Shown: in pieces, positions 12,005 through 19,750 of the stretch
Layout of the letters: each line of letters opens with the position of its first letter
Numbering within the stretch: the stretch's first letter is position 1
From: an uncultured Paracoccus sp.
GTDB lineage: Bacteria > Pseudomonadota > Alphaproteobacteria > Rhodobacterales > Rhodobacteraceae
Direction: 5' to 3'
Assembly: GCF_937873615.1 (NCBI RefSeq)
Contig: NZ_CALMYP010000068.1
Coordinates: 110,780 to 174,779, forward strand
DNA length: 64,000 bases
The notes under the pieces: model-generated
Seen by the model: the letters and a program-made list of their open reading frames with translations, nothing else
Databases searched by the model: none
Told to the model about the DNA's origin: nothing
Program-made: the position numbers and the translations under genes

Positions 12005-12870
12005 TCTTCGGCGTCCTGCTGTCGACATTGGCCCTGCCGGCATTCGGCAAGGCCAGTGTCGAATATGTGGGAACCTATGTCTGGTCGCTGCCGGAAGCCG
12101 ATTTCGGCGGCTTTTCCGCCATCGAGATCAGCGAAGATGGCAGTCGCTTCCATATCCTTTCGGACCGCGCCCAGATCCGCTGGGGCGAGGTCGAACGCGA
12201 TGCCGCCGGGCGCATTCGCGGCCTGGCGATGTCGGGCCGCGCGCGCCTGCAGGACAGCAAGGGCCAGATGCTTGAGCCCGGTTGGCTGGGCGACAGCGAG
12301 GGGCTGGCCACGGCCCCCGATGGCGGCTTCTGGGTCAGTTTCGAAGGCCTGGACCGCGTCGCCTATTATGCCGATCCCGACCGGCCCGCGACCCGCCTGC
12401 CGGTGCCTGACGCTTTCGAGAAACTGCCGATCAATCGCGGGCTGGAAGCCCTTGCCGTCGATGCCGAGGGCAGCCTTTTCACCATCCCCGAGCTGATCGG
12501 CGAAGGTGCCGACAGCTTCCCGGTCTGGCGCTATCGCGGGGGCAAATGGGATCAGCCTTTCCGCTTGCCGGGCTCGTCCAAATGGCAGGCGGTGGGTGCC
12601 GATATCGGCCCCGACGGGCGGCTTTACCTGCTGGAACGTCATTTCCGCGGGCTTCTGGGCTTCCAGTCGCGGGTGCGCCGCTTCGTCATGGGCGATGACG
12701 GTTTGTCGGATGAGGAAGTGCTGCTGGAAAGCTCGACCCTGCAATATGACAATCTCGAAGGCATTTCCGCCTGGAGCGATGGGATCGGCATTCGCCTGAC
12801 CATGGTCTCGGACGATAATTTCCTGGCCGTGCAGCGGACCGAGCTGGTTGAATACCGCGTGTTAAACTGA
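11977..12870 (+). CDS. secreted esterase-like/phytase-like beta-propeller protein
   Basis: This 297-residue protein has a short signal peptide (RSLIFGVLLSTLALPAFG). Its body matches the 'esterase-like activity of phytase' family: GGFSAIEISEDGSRFHILSDRA, then DSEGLATAPDGGFWVSFEG, then NRGLEALAVDAEG. Enzymatic activity of such proteins is mostly untested, so neither phosphatase nor esterase activity is assured. It overlaps mepA by 28 nt on the same strand, and its end overlaps the convergent LysR gene by 9 nt. Confidence 0.83.
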   Translation: MPGCRHRSLIFGVLLSTLALPAFGKASVEYVGTYVWSLPEADFGGFSAIEISEDGSRFHILSDRAQIRWGEVERDAAGRIRGLAMSGRARLQDSKGQMLEPGWLGDSEGLATAPDGGFWVSFEGLDRVAYYADPDRPATRLPVPDAFEKLPINRGLEALAVDAEGSLFTIPELIGEGADSFPVWRYRGGKWDQPFRLPGSSKWQAVGADIGPDGRLYLLERHFRGLLGFQSRVRRFVMGDDGLSDEEVLLESSTLQYDNLEGISAWSDGIGIRLTMVSDDNFLAVQRTELVEYRVLN

Positions 12871-13785
12871 CCGGTCGTCCTGCACGGGCGGGGTGTTGGG
12901 GGCAAACCAGTTCAGAAACGCCCTGAGCCGCGCCGTCATTCGCATCCGTGCCGGGTAGGAAAGGTGGAATTGCAGCGGTGACGGGCGGTATTCCGCCAGC
13001 AACTCGACCAACTCGCCATTGCGGATGGCCCCGGCTTCCAGCGGAAGAAAGCTTTGCGCGATGACGCGGCCGGCCCGCAGGACTGTCTCGAGCGTTGCCA
13101 GATCGTCCAGCACCAGTGCCGCCGGCAGGTCCAACTCCAGCCGTTCTGCGCCGCGCAGGAAGCTCAGCGGTTCCGGTCGCGCGCGGCCGGGCAAGCGATA
13201 CCGTGCCAGCCGATGCGCCATCAGCGCCTCGGGCCGGTCGGGCTGGCCGTGGCGGGCCAGATAATTCGGGCTGGCCAGCAGGCAGCGTTGCAAGGGCGGC
13301 CCGATCGGGACCGAGACCATATCGCCGTCCGGTGCATCCCGCAGGCCGATCCCGGCGTCATGGCCGCCTTTGACAATATCCGTGACGCGATCCTCGCCGG
13401 ACAGGTCCAGCCGGATCGCCGGAAAGGCTTCCATGAAGCCGGGCAGTTTCGGCCGGATGCAGGTCTCGGCTGCCAGCGAGGACAGGGCGATGCGCAGCGG
13501 CCCTTCGACCTGCCCGCCCGGGTCACGCACGCCCTGCATGGCCTCGCTCAGCCGCGCAAGCGGCGCGTCGATCTCGGCCAGCAGCCGGGTTCCCGCTTCG
13601 GTCAGGCGCATCGAGCGGCTGGTGCGCGTGATCAGCTGCACGCCGAGTTGATCTTCCAGCGCCCGGATGGCCTGCGACACCGCCGAAGGCGTCACCCCCA
13701 GCCGGCCCGCGGCAATGCTGAAACTGCCGAGCGTCGCCACGGCGCGAAAGACGGGCAGGCCGGCGAGGATGCGGGATTCATTCAT
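12862..13785 (-). CDS. LysR-family transcriptional regulator
   Basis: This 307-residue protein has an N-terminal winged helix-turn-helix (FRAVATLGSFSIAAGRLGVTPSAVSQAIRALEDQLGVQL, about residues 14-52). A LysR effector-binding domain follows (GPLRIALSSLAAE, VKGGHDAGIGLRDAP). It is divergent from the queuosine-precursor transporter gene, with 269 bp between. LysR regulators often act on the divergent neighbour, but no catabolic gene is adjacent, so the target is unclear. Confidence 0.92.
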   Translation of the reverse strand: MNESRILAGLPVFRAVATLGSFSIAAGRLGVTPSAVSQAIRALEDQLGVQLITRTSRSMRLTEAGTRLLAEIDAPLARLSEAMQGVRDPGGQVEGPLRIALSSLAAETCIRPKLPGFMEAFPAIRLDLSGEDRVTDIVKGGHDAGIGLRDAPDGDMVSVPIGPPLQRCLLASPNYLARHGQPDRPEALMAHRLARYRLPGRARPEPLSFLRGAERLELDLPAALVLDDLATLETVLRAGRVIAQSFLPLEAGAIRNGELVELLAEYRPSPLQFHLSYPARMRMTARLRAFLNWFAPNTPPVQDDRSV

Positions 13786-13814
13786 GCAGTATCTCTAATG
13801 GATACACCGACAAT

Positions 13815-13823
13815 TGTGGATAA
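13815..13823 (-). promoter_or_regulatory. consensus DnaA box (TTATCCACA)
   Basis: The reverse strand reads TTATCCACA, an exact match to the high-affinity E. coli-type DnaA box. It lies 30 bp upstream of the LysR start codon. A second exact copy is on the forward strand at 14676-14684. Each exact 9-mer could arise by chance, so function is uncertain. Confidence 0.4.
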
Positions 13824-14025
13824 AAACTAACAAAGCAAGCGTCCAGACCGGATGGGGCGGCTTTTCGGCTCGGCATTGGTGCAGACCCTGCCCAAACCCC
13901 TTTCTGTCAGAGCAGGGAGAATCCGTCTATTGCCGCCTTTCCGGCTCGACAAAGCGCAAAGCGGCATTGACTCGGGCCTGCCCCTGTCCTATCGCCGCCC
14001 CGTCCCGATGATCGGGGCCGAGTTG

Positions 14026-14048
14026 TTCCGCTACCTTGTAAAACGGAA
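14026..14048 (+). promoter_or_regulatory. hairpin that would cover the ribosome site of the queuosine transporter gene
   Basis: TTCCG (14026-14030) and CGGAA (14044-14048) can pair around a 13-base loop that contains GTAAAA. The only purine-rich ribosome site before the ATG at 14055 (ACGGAA) lies in the right arm. A second short stem, CCCGA/TCGGG, lies about 15 bases upstream. This could be a translational switch, and a preQ1-type element would fit the gene's role, but I cannot match it to a known preQ1 consensus. Confidence 0.3.
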
Positions 14049-14054
14049 AATCAA

Positions 14055-14669
14055 ATGACCCGCTTTCTTCCCGGCGTTATCGCCATGGCCATCATTGTCG
14101 TGGCCTCGAATATCCTCGTCCAATATCAGCTCGGCGCCTGGCTGACCTGGGGGGCGATCACCTATCCTTTCGCCTTCCTGGTCACGGATGTGATGAACCG
14201 CGTCTATGGGCCTGCGGCGGCGCGGCGCGTCGTGCTGGCGGGCTTTGTCATCGGCGTTGCCTGCTCGTTGATTGCCGCAGGCATGGACAAGACGACGCTG
14301 CGAATCGCCATTGCCTCGGGCACGGCCTTCCTGCTGGCGCAATTGCTGGACATCACCGTCTTCAACGCCTTGCGCGCCAATGGCGGCTGGTGGAAGGCGC
14401 CGCTGCTGTCGTCCTTCTTCGGCTCGGCGCTGGATACGGCGCTGTTCTTCTCGATCGCCTTCGCCAGCCAGTTCAGCTTCATCGACCCTGCCGACAACGT
14501 GTCCTGGGCGAATGAACTGGTCCCGCTGATCGGTTTCGGGCCGGATGCGCCGGTCTGGGCATCGCTGGCGACGGCAGACTGGATAATGAAAATGCTGCTC
14601 GCTTTGCTGGCATTGGTGCCCTTCCGCATCATTGTCCGCAATATCTTGCGTCAGCCGGCAGTATTTTGA
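14055..14669 (+). CDS. queuosine precursor transporter (YhhQ/VUT family)
   Basis: This 204-residue inner-membrane protein has about six hydrophobic segments. The family signature is AWLTWGAITYPFAFLVTDVMNRVYGPAAAR near residue 30, and the middle has SGTAFLLAQLLDITVFN. Members import queuosine precursors such as preQ0/preQ1 for tRNA modification. The start overlaps the stop of an upstream open frame as ATGA, and only a weak GGA ribosome site is present. The other queuosine genes are not in the window. Confidence 0.9.
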   Translation: MTRFLPGVIAMAIIVVASNILVQYQLGAWLTWGAITYPFAFLVTDVMNRVYGPAAARRVVLAGFVIGVACSLIAAGMDKTTLRIAIASGTAFLLAQLLDITVFNALRANGGWWKAPLLSSFFGSALDTALFFSIAFASQFSFIDPADNVSWANELVPLIGFGPDAPVWASLATADWIMKMLLALLALVPFRIIVRNILRQPAVF

Positions 14670-14670
14670 G

Positions 14671-14684
14671 TTGACTTATCCACA
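14671..14684 (+). promoter_or_regulatory. possible promoter element overlapping a consensus DnaA box
   Basis: TTGACT at 14671 resembles a -35 hexamer. It runs directly into TTATCCACA (14676-14684), an exact DnaA-box match that is itself part of CCACA-AGC-TGTGG. No convincing -10 hexamer is visible at 17 bp. The site sits just before the structured leader at 14.72 kb, so DnaA occupancy could affect that transcript. Confidence 0.35.
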
Positions 14685-14735
14685 AGCTGTGGCACGCTTC
14701 CCTTACGTGGCAACATATTGAAAGGAGGTGGTCCA

Positions 14736-14792
14736 GTGTCGAGAGTGATATTGGAGAGAGGTGTTGGGACAGTCAGGGGGGCCGCGGCCTAA
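14736..14792 (+). CDS. 18-residue leader peptide ORF rich in rare codons
   Basis: A GTG start lies 7 bases after AAAGGAGG and opens an 18-codon frame, MSRVILERGVGTVRGAAA, ending in TAA. Four of its 18 codons (AGA, ATA, AGA, AGG) are types that GC-rich alphaproteobacterial genes normally avoid. Such codons make ribosome speed sensitive to tRNA supply, as in attenuator peptides. The peptide has no recognisable domain. Translation is inferred from the ribosome site only. Confidence 0.5.
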   Translation: MSRVILERGVGTVRGAAA

Positions 14793-14870
14793 GGGCAAAC
14801 CTGAGGGTTAGAAACCCTGGCTGGGACGGACGGATCTTCGATCCCTAACCGGACCATCTCCGTAGATCTC

Positions 14871-14907
14871 GCGGGCCGCCGCCTTTGGCGCGGCCCGTTT
14901 CTATTTT
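14871..14907 (+). terminator. intrinsic terminator at the end of the leader
   Basis: CGGGCCGCCGCC (14872-14883) pairs with GGCGCGGCCCG (14887-14897) across a TTT loop with one bulge. It is followed by TTTCTATTTT. It lies between the leader ORF and the phosphatase gene at 14956, so readthrough would be needed for co-expression. Confidence 0.8.
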
Positions 14908-14955
14908 CCTGCGCCAATTTACCTTCGCTTAGGAGGTCCGCGCTATCAGGGTGCC

Positions 14956-16224
14956 ATGCAGACGGTCGGCCTTCTTCAATCAAATACCTCGGTTCCTGCG
15001 CTGCGATGGCGGCGTCGGGTCATGGTGGTCGACAAAAGTGCCGCCCAACGCCGGCAACTCGCAATCCATCTGGCCCATGCCGATTACGAGGTCGTCGAAG
15101 CGGCGACAGCGACCGAAGCGCTGGAGCTTTGTCGCGAGCGGATGCCGGATTTCATCCTGTCCGGCTGGATGATGGAGGGTATGACCGGCCCGGAACTCTG
15201 TCGCGAAATCCGCAAGACCCGCGAAAACGCGTTCATCTATTTCATCCTGCTGACCTCGAAGGCAGAGCCGGCGGACATGGCTTTCGGGCTGGAATGCGGC
15301 GCCGATGAATTTCTGACCAAGCCGGTCGATGCGACCCACCTGCTCGCGCGGATGCGTGCAGCGGAACGTATTCTGCGGCTCAAGGACGAGGCGCAGCGGG
15401 CGACGGCGCAACTGACCAACACGCTGGAATCGCTGCGCCAGGTTCAGGCAGACATGGACCGGGACCTGAGCGAGGCGCGCCGTCTGCAGCAGGGTTTGAT
15501 GGGCGAACGGCAGGTCCGGTTTGGCGATGTCTCGGTCTCCAAGATGCTGCGACCCGCCGGGCATGTCGGCGGTGATCTGGCCGGCAGCTTCGCCATAAAC
15601 GCCCGGCGCTTCGGCGTCTTTGCCATCGACGTTTCGGGGCACGGGGTCGCCGCAGCCCTGTTGACCGCACGTTTGGCGACGCAGTTTTCGGCTTCGCTCG
15701 ATCAGAATGTCGCCCTGTTCATCAATGATCTGGGCCTCTACGATTCTCGTCCGCCGGTGATGCTGGCGCGCTATCTGAACCACCTGATGCTGACGGATTT
15801 TCATACCGACAGCTATTTCACCATGATCTACGCGGTGGTCGATCATGTCAGTGGAGAGGTGCGCATGGTTCAGGCCGGCCATCCGCACCCTGTCGTTCAG
15901 CGCGCGAATGGTGACATGGAAGTGCTGGGCAATGGCGGCTTGCCCATCGGCGTCGTTGAGAATGCTGCCTATGAGGAAATCACCGTGAAGCTCGGTCCCG
16001 GTGACCGGCTGCTGATCGCCTCAGATGGATTGCTGGACGCGACCAGCAAGGCCGGCGAGGTGCTGGGCGAGGAAGGATTGGCAACGATCATGCGCACCAA
16101 TCGTGCGACCTCGGGCATTGGACTGCTTGAGGCGATGGTCTGGTCGGTTCTCGCCTATACCGGCGGCAGGCAGGAGGACGACATTTCCGCCCTCCTGATC
16201 GAACATCTTGGTCAATCTGCCTGA
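14956..16224 (+). CDS. SpoIIE/PP2C-type serine phosphatase with degenerate receiver domain
   Basis: This 422-residue protein has a response-regulator receiver (about 22-135), a coiled-coil linker (about 135-175) and a SpoIIE/PP2C phosphatase domain (about 180-420). The phosphatase keeps metal-binding aspartates in HVGGDLAG, FAIDVSGHGVAAALL, LLIASDGLLDAT and QEDDISALLIE. In the receiver, the phosphate-accepting aspartate is replaced by Gly70 (FILSGWMMEG), and one of the two acidic-pocket aspartates is Lys27, although Lys122 (TKPVD) remains. Canonical phosphorelay control is therefore unlikely. AGGAGGT at 14931 is 18 nt before the ATG, further than usual. The end overlaps the convergent oxidoreductase gene by 13 nt. 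Confidence 0.9.
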   Translation: MQTVGLLQSNTSVPALRWRRRVMVVDKSAAQRRQLAIHLAHADYEVVEAATATEALELCRERMPDFILSGWMMEGMTGPELCREIRKTRENAFIYFILLTSKAEPADMAFGLECGADEFLTKPVDATHLLARMRAAERILRLKDEAQRATAQLTNTLESLRQVQADMDRDLSEARRLQQGLMGERQVRFGDVSVSKMLRPAGHVGGDLAGSFAINARRFGVFAIDVSGHGVAAALLTARLATQFSASLDQNVALFINDLGLYDSRPPVMLARYLNHLMLTDFHTDSYFTMIYAVVDHVSGEVRMVQAGHPHPVVQRANGDMEVLGNGGLPIGVVENAAYEEITVKLGPGDRLLIASDGLLDATSKAGEVLGEEGLATIMRTNRATSGIGLLEAMVWSVLAYTGGRQEDDISALLIEHLGQSA

Positions 16225-19200
16225 AGCCCGCTCAATGCGGTTTCGGCAGCCTCGCGGTGCCCGGCGATGGCCGCCGCCTTGACGGGGCCATAGCCGCGCA
16301 TCTGCATCGGCGCGCCGAGCACCTGACGGGCTTCCGCCAGCCGCGCCTCGCTGATCTGCGCCGGCAGGCGGTCGAGAAGGGATTCGTACCAGCCGATCAG
16401 CGCCCGTTCCTCGCGGCGTTCGGCCATCCAGCCGAACGGGTCGAGGGCGGTGCCTCGCAGCGCCTTGCCACGCGCCAATGCCTTGAGGGCCGGGGTCAGC
16501 CAGTTGCCGAAGCGGCGCTTGACCGGGCGGCCGCGCGCATCCCGGCGCGCGGGCAGGAAGGGTGGGGCGAGGTTATAGACAATCCGCCCGCCCTCCCAAT
16601 CCGTTGCCAACCGGTCGGTGAATTCGGGCGCGGTCAGCAGCCGGGCGACTTCGTATTCGTCCTTGTAGGCCATCAACCGGAACAGCGATTGCGCGGCCAG
16701 CCAGGTCAGCGCCTCGGCCTCGCCTGCGGACAGGGTGGGCAAGGCGGCCTGGAACGTGGCGATCCGGTCCATGAAACGGCTCGCGTAAGCGATGTTCTGG
16801 TAAGAAGTCAGTTCTGCCGTGAAGCGGTTCAGAAGCTGGTCCAAGGTCTCTGGCGCGGGTTGAGGGTCTTCCAGCGGCAACCGTTCAGGCGCTGCGGCCA
16901 GAACCCGGCCAAGGTTGAAGGCGCGCTGATTGGCGGCAATGGCGGTGCCGTTCAGCACGATGGCCTGTTGCAGCGACAGCAGCCCGACCGGCACAAGGCC
17001 CGCTTGCCAGGCAAAGCCCAGCATCATGACATTGGCGAAGACGCTGTCGCCCAGCAGGCGTTGCGCGATCCGATTGGCATCGAAGCCCTGAACATTGTCG
17101 CCGCCAACCGCCGCCCTGATGGCGGCCAGTCGTGCCGGGACCCGCAGATCGGCGTCGCGGTTCAGCACCAGATCGCCGGTCGGCATCTCGGCCGTGTTCA
17201 ACACCACCCGCGTGCCGCGCCGATAAAGCGCCGAGGCCTTCGGCGCCGAGGCCACCACCACATCGCAGCCGATCACCGCATCGGCCGAGCCGGTCTCGAT
17301 CCGCAACTGGTTGATCTGCGACGGTGCCTCTGCCAGCCGGACATAGCCCAGCACGGTGCCGAATTTCTGCGCGAAACCGGTGAAGTCCAGCACGCTTGCA
17401 CCCTTGCCTTCCAGATGCGCGGCCATGGTGATCAGCGCGCCCACGGTCACGACCCCGGTGCCGCCGACCCCGCCGACCAGCAGGTCAAAGGGTTCGACAA
17501 GCGAGGGCAAGGCCGGCTCGGGCAGGTCGGTCAGCAGCGCCTCCATGTCGAGATCGGCCGCCTGCGGCTTGCGGCGCGTGGCGCCTTCGATGGTGACAAA
17601 GCTGGGGCAGAAGCCACCGATGCAGGAAAAATCCTTGTTGCAACTGTTCTGGTTGATCCTGCGCTTGCGGCCGAACGGGGTCTCGACTGGCTCGACCGAC
17701 AGGCAGTTCGAGGCGACCGAGCAATCTCCGCAGCCTTCGCAGACGCGGCTGTTGATGACCACAGCCTTGGCCGAGTCTTCCATCAGCCCGCGCTTGCGGC
17801 GGCGGCGCTTCTCGGTCGCGCAGGTCTGTTCATAGATCAGCACGGTGACGCCGGGGATGTCGCGCAATTCCCGCTGCACGGCGTCCAGCCGGTCGCGATG
17901 CTCGAAACTGGTGTCGTCCGGGAATTCCGACCGGTCGAATTTCTCGGGCGCATCGCTGACAACGGCGATGCGGTCCACCCCTTCGGCCCGGCAGGACTGG
18001 GCGATGGCGGCGGGGCTGACCGGCCCGTCGACCGGCTGGCCGCCGGTCATGGCCACGGCGTCGTTATAGAGGATCTTGTAGGTGATATTCGCCGACGCCG
18101 CGACAGATTGACGGATCGCCAGCGAGCCGGAGTGATACCACGTCCCTTCGCCGAGATTCTGGAAGATATGCTTGCCGCCGTTGAAGGCCTGCCGCGCGAT
18201 CCAGGGCACGCCCTCGCCGCCCATCTGCGCGTAACCGACGGTATTGCGATCCATCCAGCTGGCCATGACGTGACAGCCGATCCCCGACGCCGCCATCGAG
18301 CCATCCGGCAGCCGGGTCGAGGTGTTATGCGGACAGCCCGAGCAGAAATAGGGCGTTCGGGTTGCGCCCGCGACATTCATCGTCAGGTCGGGAACCTGCG
18401 CCAGTGCGGCGGCGCGCGCGGGCAGGTTTTCGCCCGGGAAATGGCGGTGCAGACGCTCGGCGACGATCGGGGCCAGCAGGCGCGGCGACAGTTCTCCCGC
18501 GAAGGGGATCAGGTTGGCGCCGGTCTCGTCATGCTTGCCGACCATGGCCTGCGGCTTGTCGCCGGGCCAGTCGTAGAAATGTTCCTTGAACTGGCTTTCG
18601 ATGATGCCGCGCTTTTCCTCGACGATCAGCACCTCGTCCTTGTTGCGCACGAAGCGCAGCGCGTCGCGGCGGGCCAGCGGCCAGACCATGCCGACCTTGT
18701 AGATGTCGATGCCAAGCCGGCGGCATTCGTCTTCCGTCAGACCCAGCAGGCGCAGCGCCTCCATCAGGTCGAGATGGCCCTTGCCGGTGGTGACGATGCC
18801 GTAGCTCGCATACTTCACGTCATAGATGCGCCGGTCGATGGGGTTGGCGTTCACGAAGGCCTCGACCGCGCGCAGCTTGTGGGTCAGGCGGGTCTCGATC
18901 TCGGGGCTGGGCAGGTCGGCGGGGCGGACATGCAGCCCGCCGGGGGGCGGATCGAAGGGCGGGATGGTGAAGGCGCGATCATCGGGCAACTCGACCGACG
19001 CCCCTGATTCGACGGTTTCCGAGATCGCCTTGAAGCCGACCCAGGTGCCGGAAAAGCGCGACAATGCGAAGCCGTATTCGCCGAAGGACAGGTATTCCGC
19101 GACCGAGGCCGGGTTCAGCACCGGCATGGACCAGGACATGAAGGCGACATCGGACTGGTGCGGCATCGAGGACGACACACAGCCATGATCGTCGCCCGCC

Positions 19201-19640
19201 ACCACCAGCACGCCGCCCTTCGGCGCAGAACCATAGGCATTGCCGTGATGCAGCGCATCGCCAGAGCGGTCGACCCCCGGCCCCTTGCCATACCACATGG
19301 CAAAGACGCCCTCGACCCGCGCATCGGGGTCCAGCGTGGCCTGTTGCGAGCCCAGCACGGCGGTTGCGCCCAGATCCTCGTTCACCGCCGGCAGGAAGGT
19401 GATGTCATCCTTCGCCAGCCGCTTCTTCGCCCGCCACAACTCCTGATCCACCGCGCCGAGGGGGGAACCGCGATAGCCCGAGACATAGCCGGCGGTCTTC
19501 AGCCCCGCCGCCCGGTCGCGGCGCGCCTGATCCAGCAGGATCCGCACCAGTGCCTGCGTTCCGGTCAGAAAGACCCGGCCGGTTGCGGCGTCATAGCGGT
19601 CTTCCAATGCGTAGCTGTGCGGGGTCGGTTGATCCAGCAT
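16212..19640 (-). CDS. indolepyruvate:ferredoxin oxidoreductase, fused alpha/beta
   Basis: This 1,142-residue TPP- and FeS-dependent enzyme oxidatively decarboxylates aryl pyruvates from aromatic amino acids to acyl-CoA and reduces ferredoxin. The TPP-binding halves occupy about residues 20-620 (YRGSPLGAVDQELW, GGEGVPWIARQAF). A cysteine cluster follows at about 630-670 (CEGCGDCSVASNC and CNKDFSCIGGFCPS). The gamma/beta-type domain with GGVGGTGVVTVGALI comes next, then a long C-terminal extension. The ATG at 19640 follows GGAGG; an earlier in-frame start lacks one. It is divergent from an Lrp-type regulator. Confidence 0.92.
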   Translation of the reverse strand: MLDQPTPHSYALEDRYDAATGRVFLTGTQALVRILLDQARRDRAAGLKTAGYVSGYRGSPLGAVDQELWRAKKRLAKDDITFLPAVNEDLGATAVLGSQQATLDPDARVEGVFAMWYGKGPGVDRSGDALHHGNAYGSAPKGGVLVVAGDDHGCVSSSMPHQSDVAFMSWSMPVLNPASVAEYLSFGEYGFALSRFSGTWVGFKAISETVESGASVELPDDRAFTIPPFDPPPGGLHVRPADLPSPEIETRLTHKLRAVEAFVNANPIDRRIYDVKYASYGIVTTGKGHLDLMEALRLLGLTEDECRRLGIDIYKVGMVWPLARRDALRFVRNKDEVLIVEEKRGIIESQFKEHFYDWPGDKPQAMVGKHDETGANLIPFAGELSPRLLAPIVAERLHRHFPGENLPARAAALAQVPDLTMNVAGATRTPYFCSGCPHNTSTRLPDGSMAASGIGCHVMASWMDRNTVGYAQMGGEGVPWIARQAFNGGKHIFQNLGEGTWYHSGSLAIRQSVAASANITYKILYNDAVAMTGGQPVDGPVSPAAIAQSCRAEGVDRIAVVSDAPEKFDRSEFPDDTSFEHRDRLDAVQRELRDIPGVTVLIYEQTCATEKRRRRKRGLMEDSAKAVVINSRVCEGCGDCSVASNCLSVEPVETPFGRKRRINQNSCNKDFSCIGGFCPSFVTIEGATRRKPQAADLDMEALLTDLPEPALPSLVEPFDLLVGGVGGTGVVTVGALITMAAHLEGKGASVLDFTGFAQKFGTVLGYVRLAEAPSQINQLRIETGSADAVIGCDVVVASAPKASALYRRGTRVVLNTAEMPTGDLVLNRDADLRVPARLAAIRAAVGGDNVQGFDANRIAQRLLGDSVFANVMMLGFAWQAGLVPVGLLSLQQAIVLNGTAIAANQRAFNLGRVLAAAPERLPLEDPQPAPETLDQLLNRFTAELTSYQNIAYASRFMDRIATFQAALPTLSAGEAEALTWLAAQSLFRLMAYKDEYEVARLLTAPEFTDRLATDWEGGRIVYNLAPPFLPARRDARGRPVKRRFGNWLTPALKALARGKALRGTALDPFGWMAERREERALIGWYESLLDRLPAQISEARLAEARQVLGAPMQMRGYGPVKAAAIAGHREAAETALSGLQAD

Positions 19641-19684
19641 GCGTGCCTCCCATGTCCATCCGGTCAGGATAAGCGGGAATCGCT

Positions 19685-19738
19685 GGTAAATTTGGTCTAA
19701 GATCATATGTTATGGCGCAGGTTCCGGAAAACTTTACC
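19685..19738. promoter_or_regulatory. inverted repeat between the oxidoreductase and Lrp genes
   Basis: GGTAAATTT (19685-19693) and AAACTTTACC (19729-19738) are near-perfect inverted copies about 35 bp apart in the 110-bp divergent promoter region. Lrp-family proteins bind multiple such half-sites. This is a candidate operator for the adjacent Lrp protein on both genes. Confidence 0.45.
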
Positions 19739-19750
19739 GAATGAATGTTC

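Larger units (their letters stand above)
14721..14907 (+). ncRNA. structured leader or small RNA with strong Shine-Dalgarno site and terminator
   Basis: This 187-nt block contains an exceptional ribosome site (14721-14734) matching 13 of 14 bases of the complement of the usual 16S rRNA 3' end. A short rare-codon ORF follows. Then come hairpin AGGGTT/AACCCT (14804-14818), hairpin GGATC/GATCC (14832-14844), an alternative pair GGTTAG (14806-14811) with CTAACC (14845-14850), and a GC-rich terminator. GAGGTGGTCC in the ribosome site can pair with GGACCATCTC (14851-14860). Mutually exclusive pairings around a leader peptide suggest attenuation of the phosphatase gene downstream. A free-standing small mRNA or sRNA is equally possible. 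Confidence 0.55.

Noticed and set aside
13852-14058. 68-codon open frame ending in ATGA on the queuosine transporter start
   Set aside because: Weak ribosome site, Arg/Pro-rich composition and no recognisable features. Kept only as a note in the hairpin finding because of the ATGA junction.
16257-19007. Very long forward open frame (over 900 codons) opposite the indolepyruvate oxidoreductase gene
   Set aside because: It is a GC-rich antisense shadow: composition is dominated by Arg, Gly, Ala, Gln and His with no domain, and the reverse strand encodes a clear conserved enzyme.
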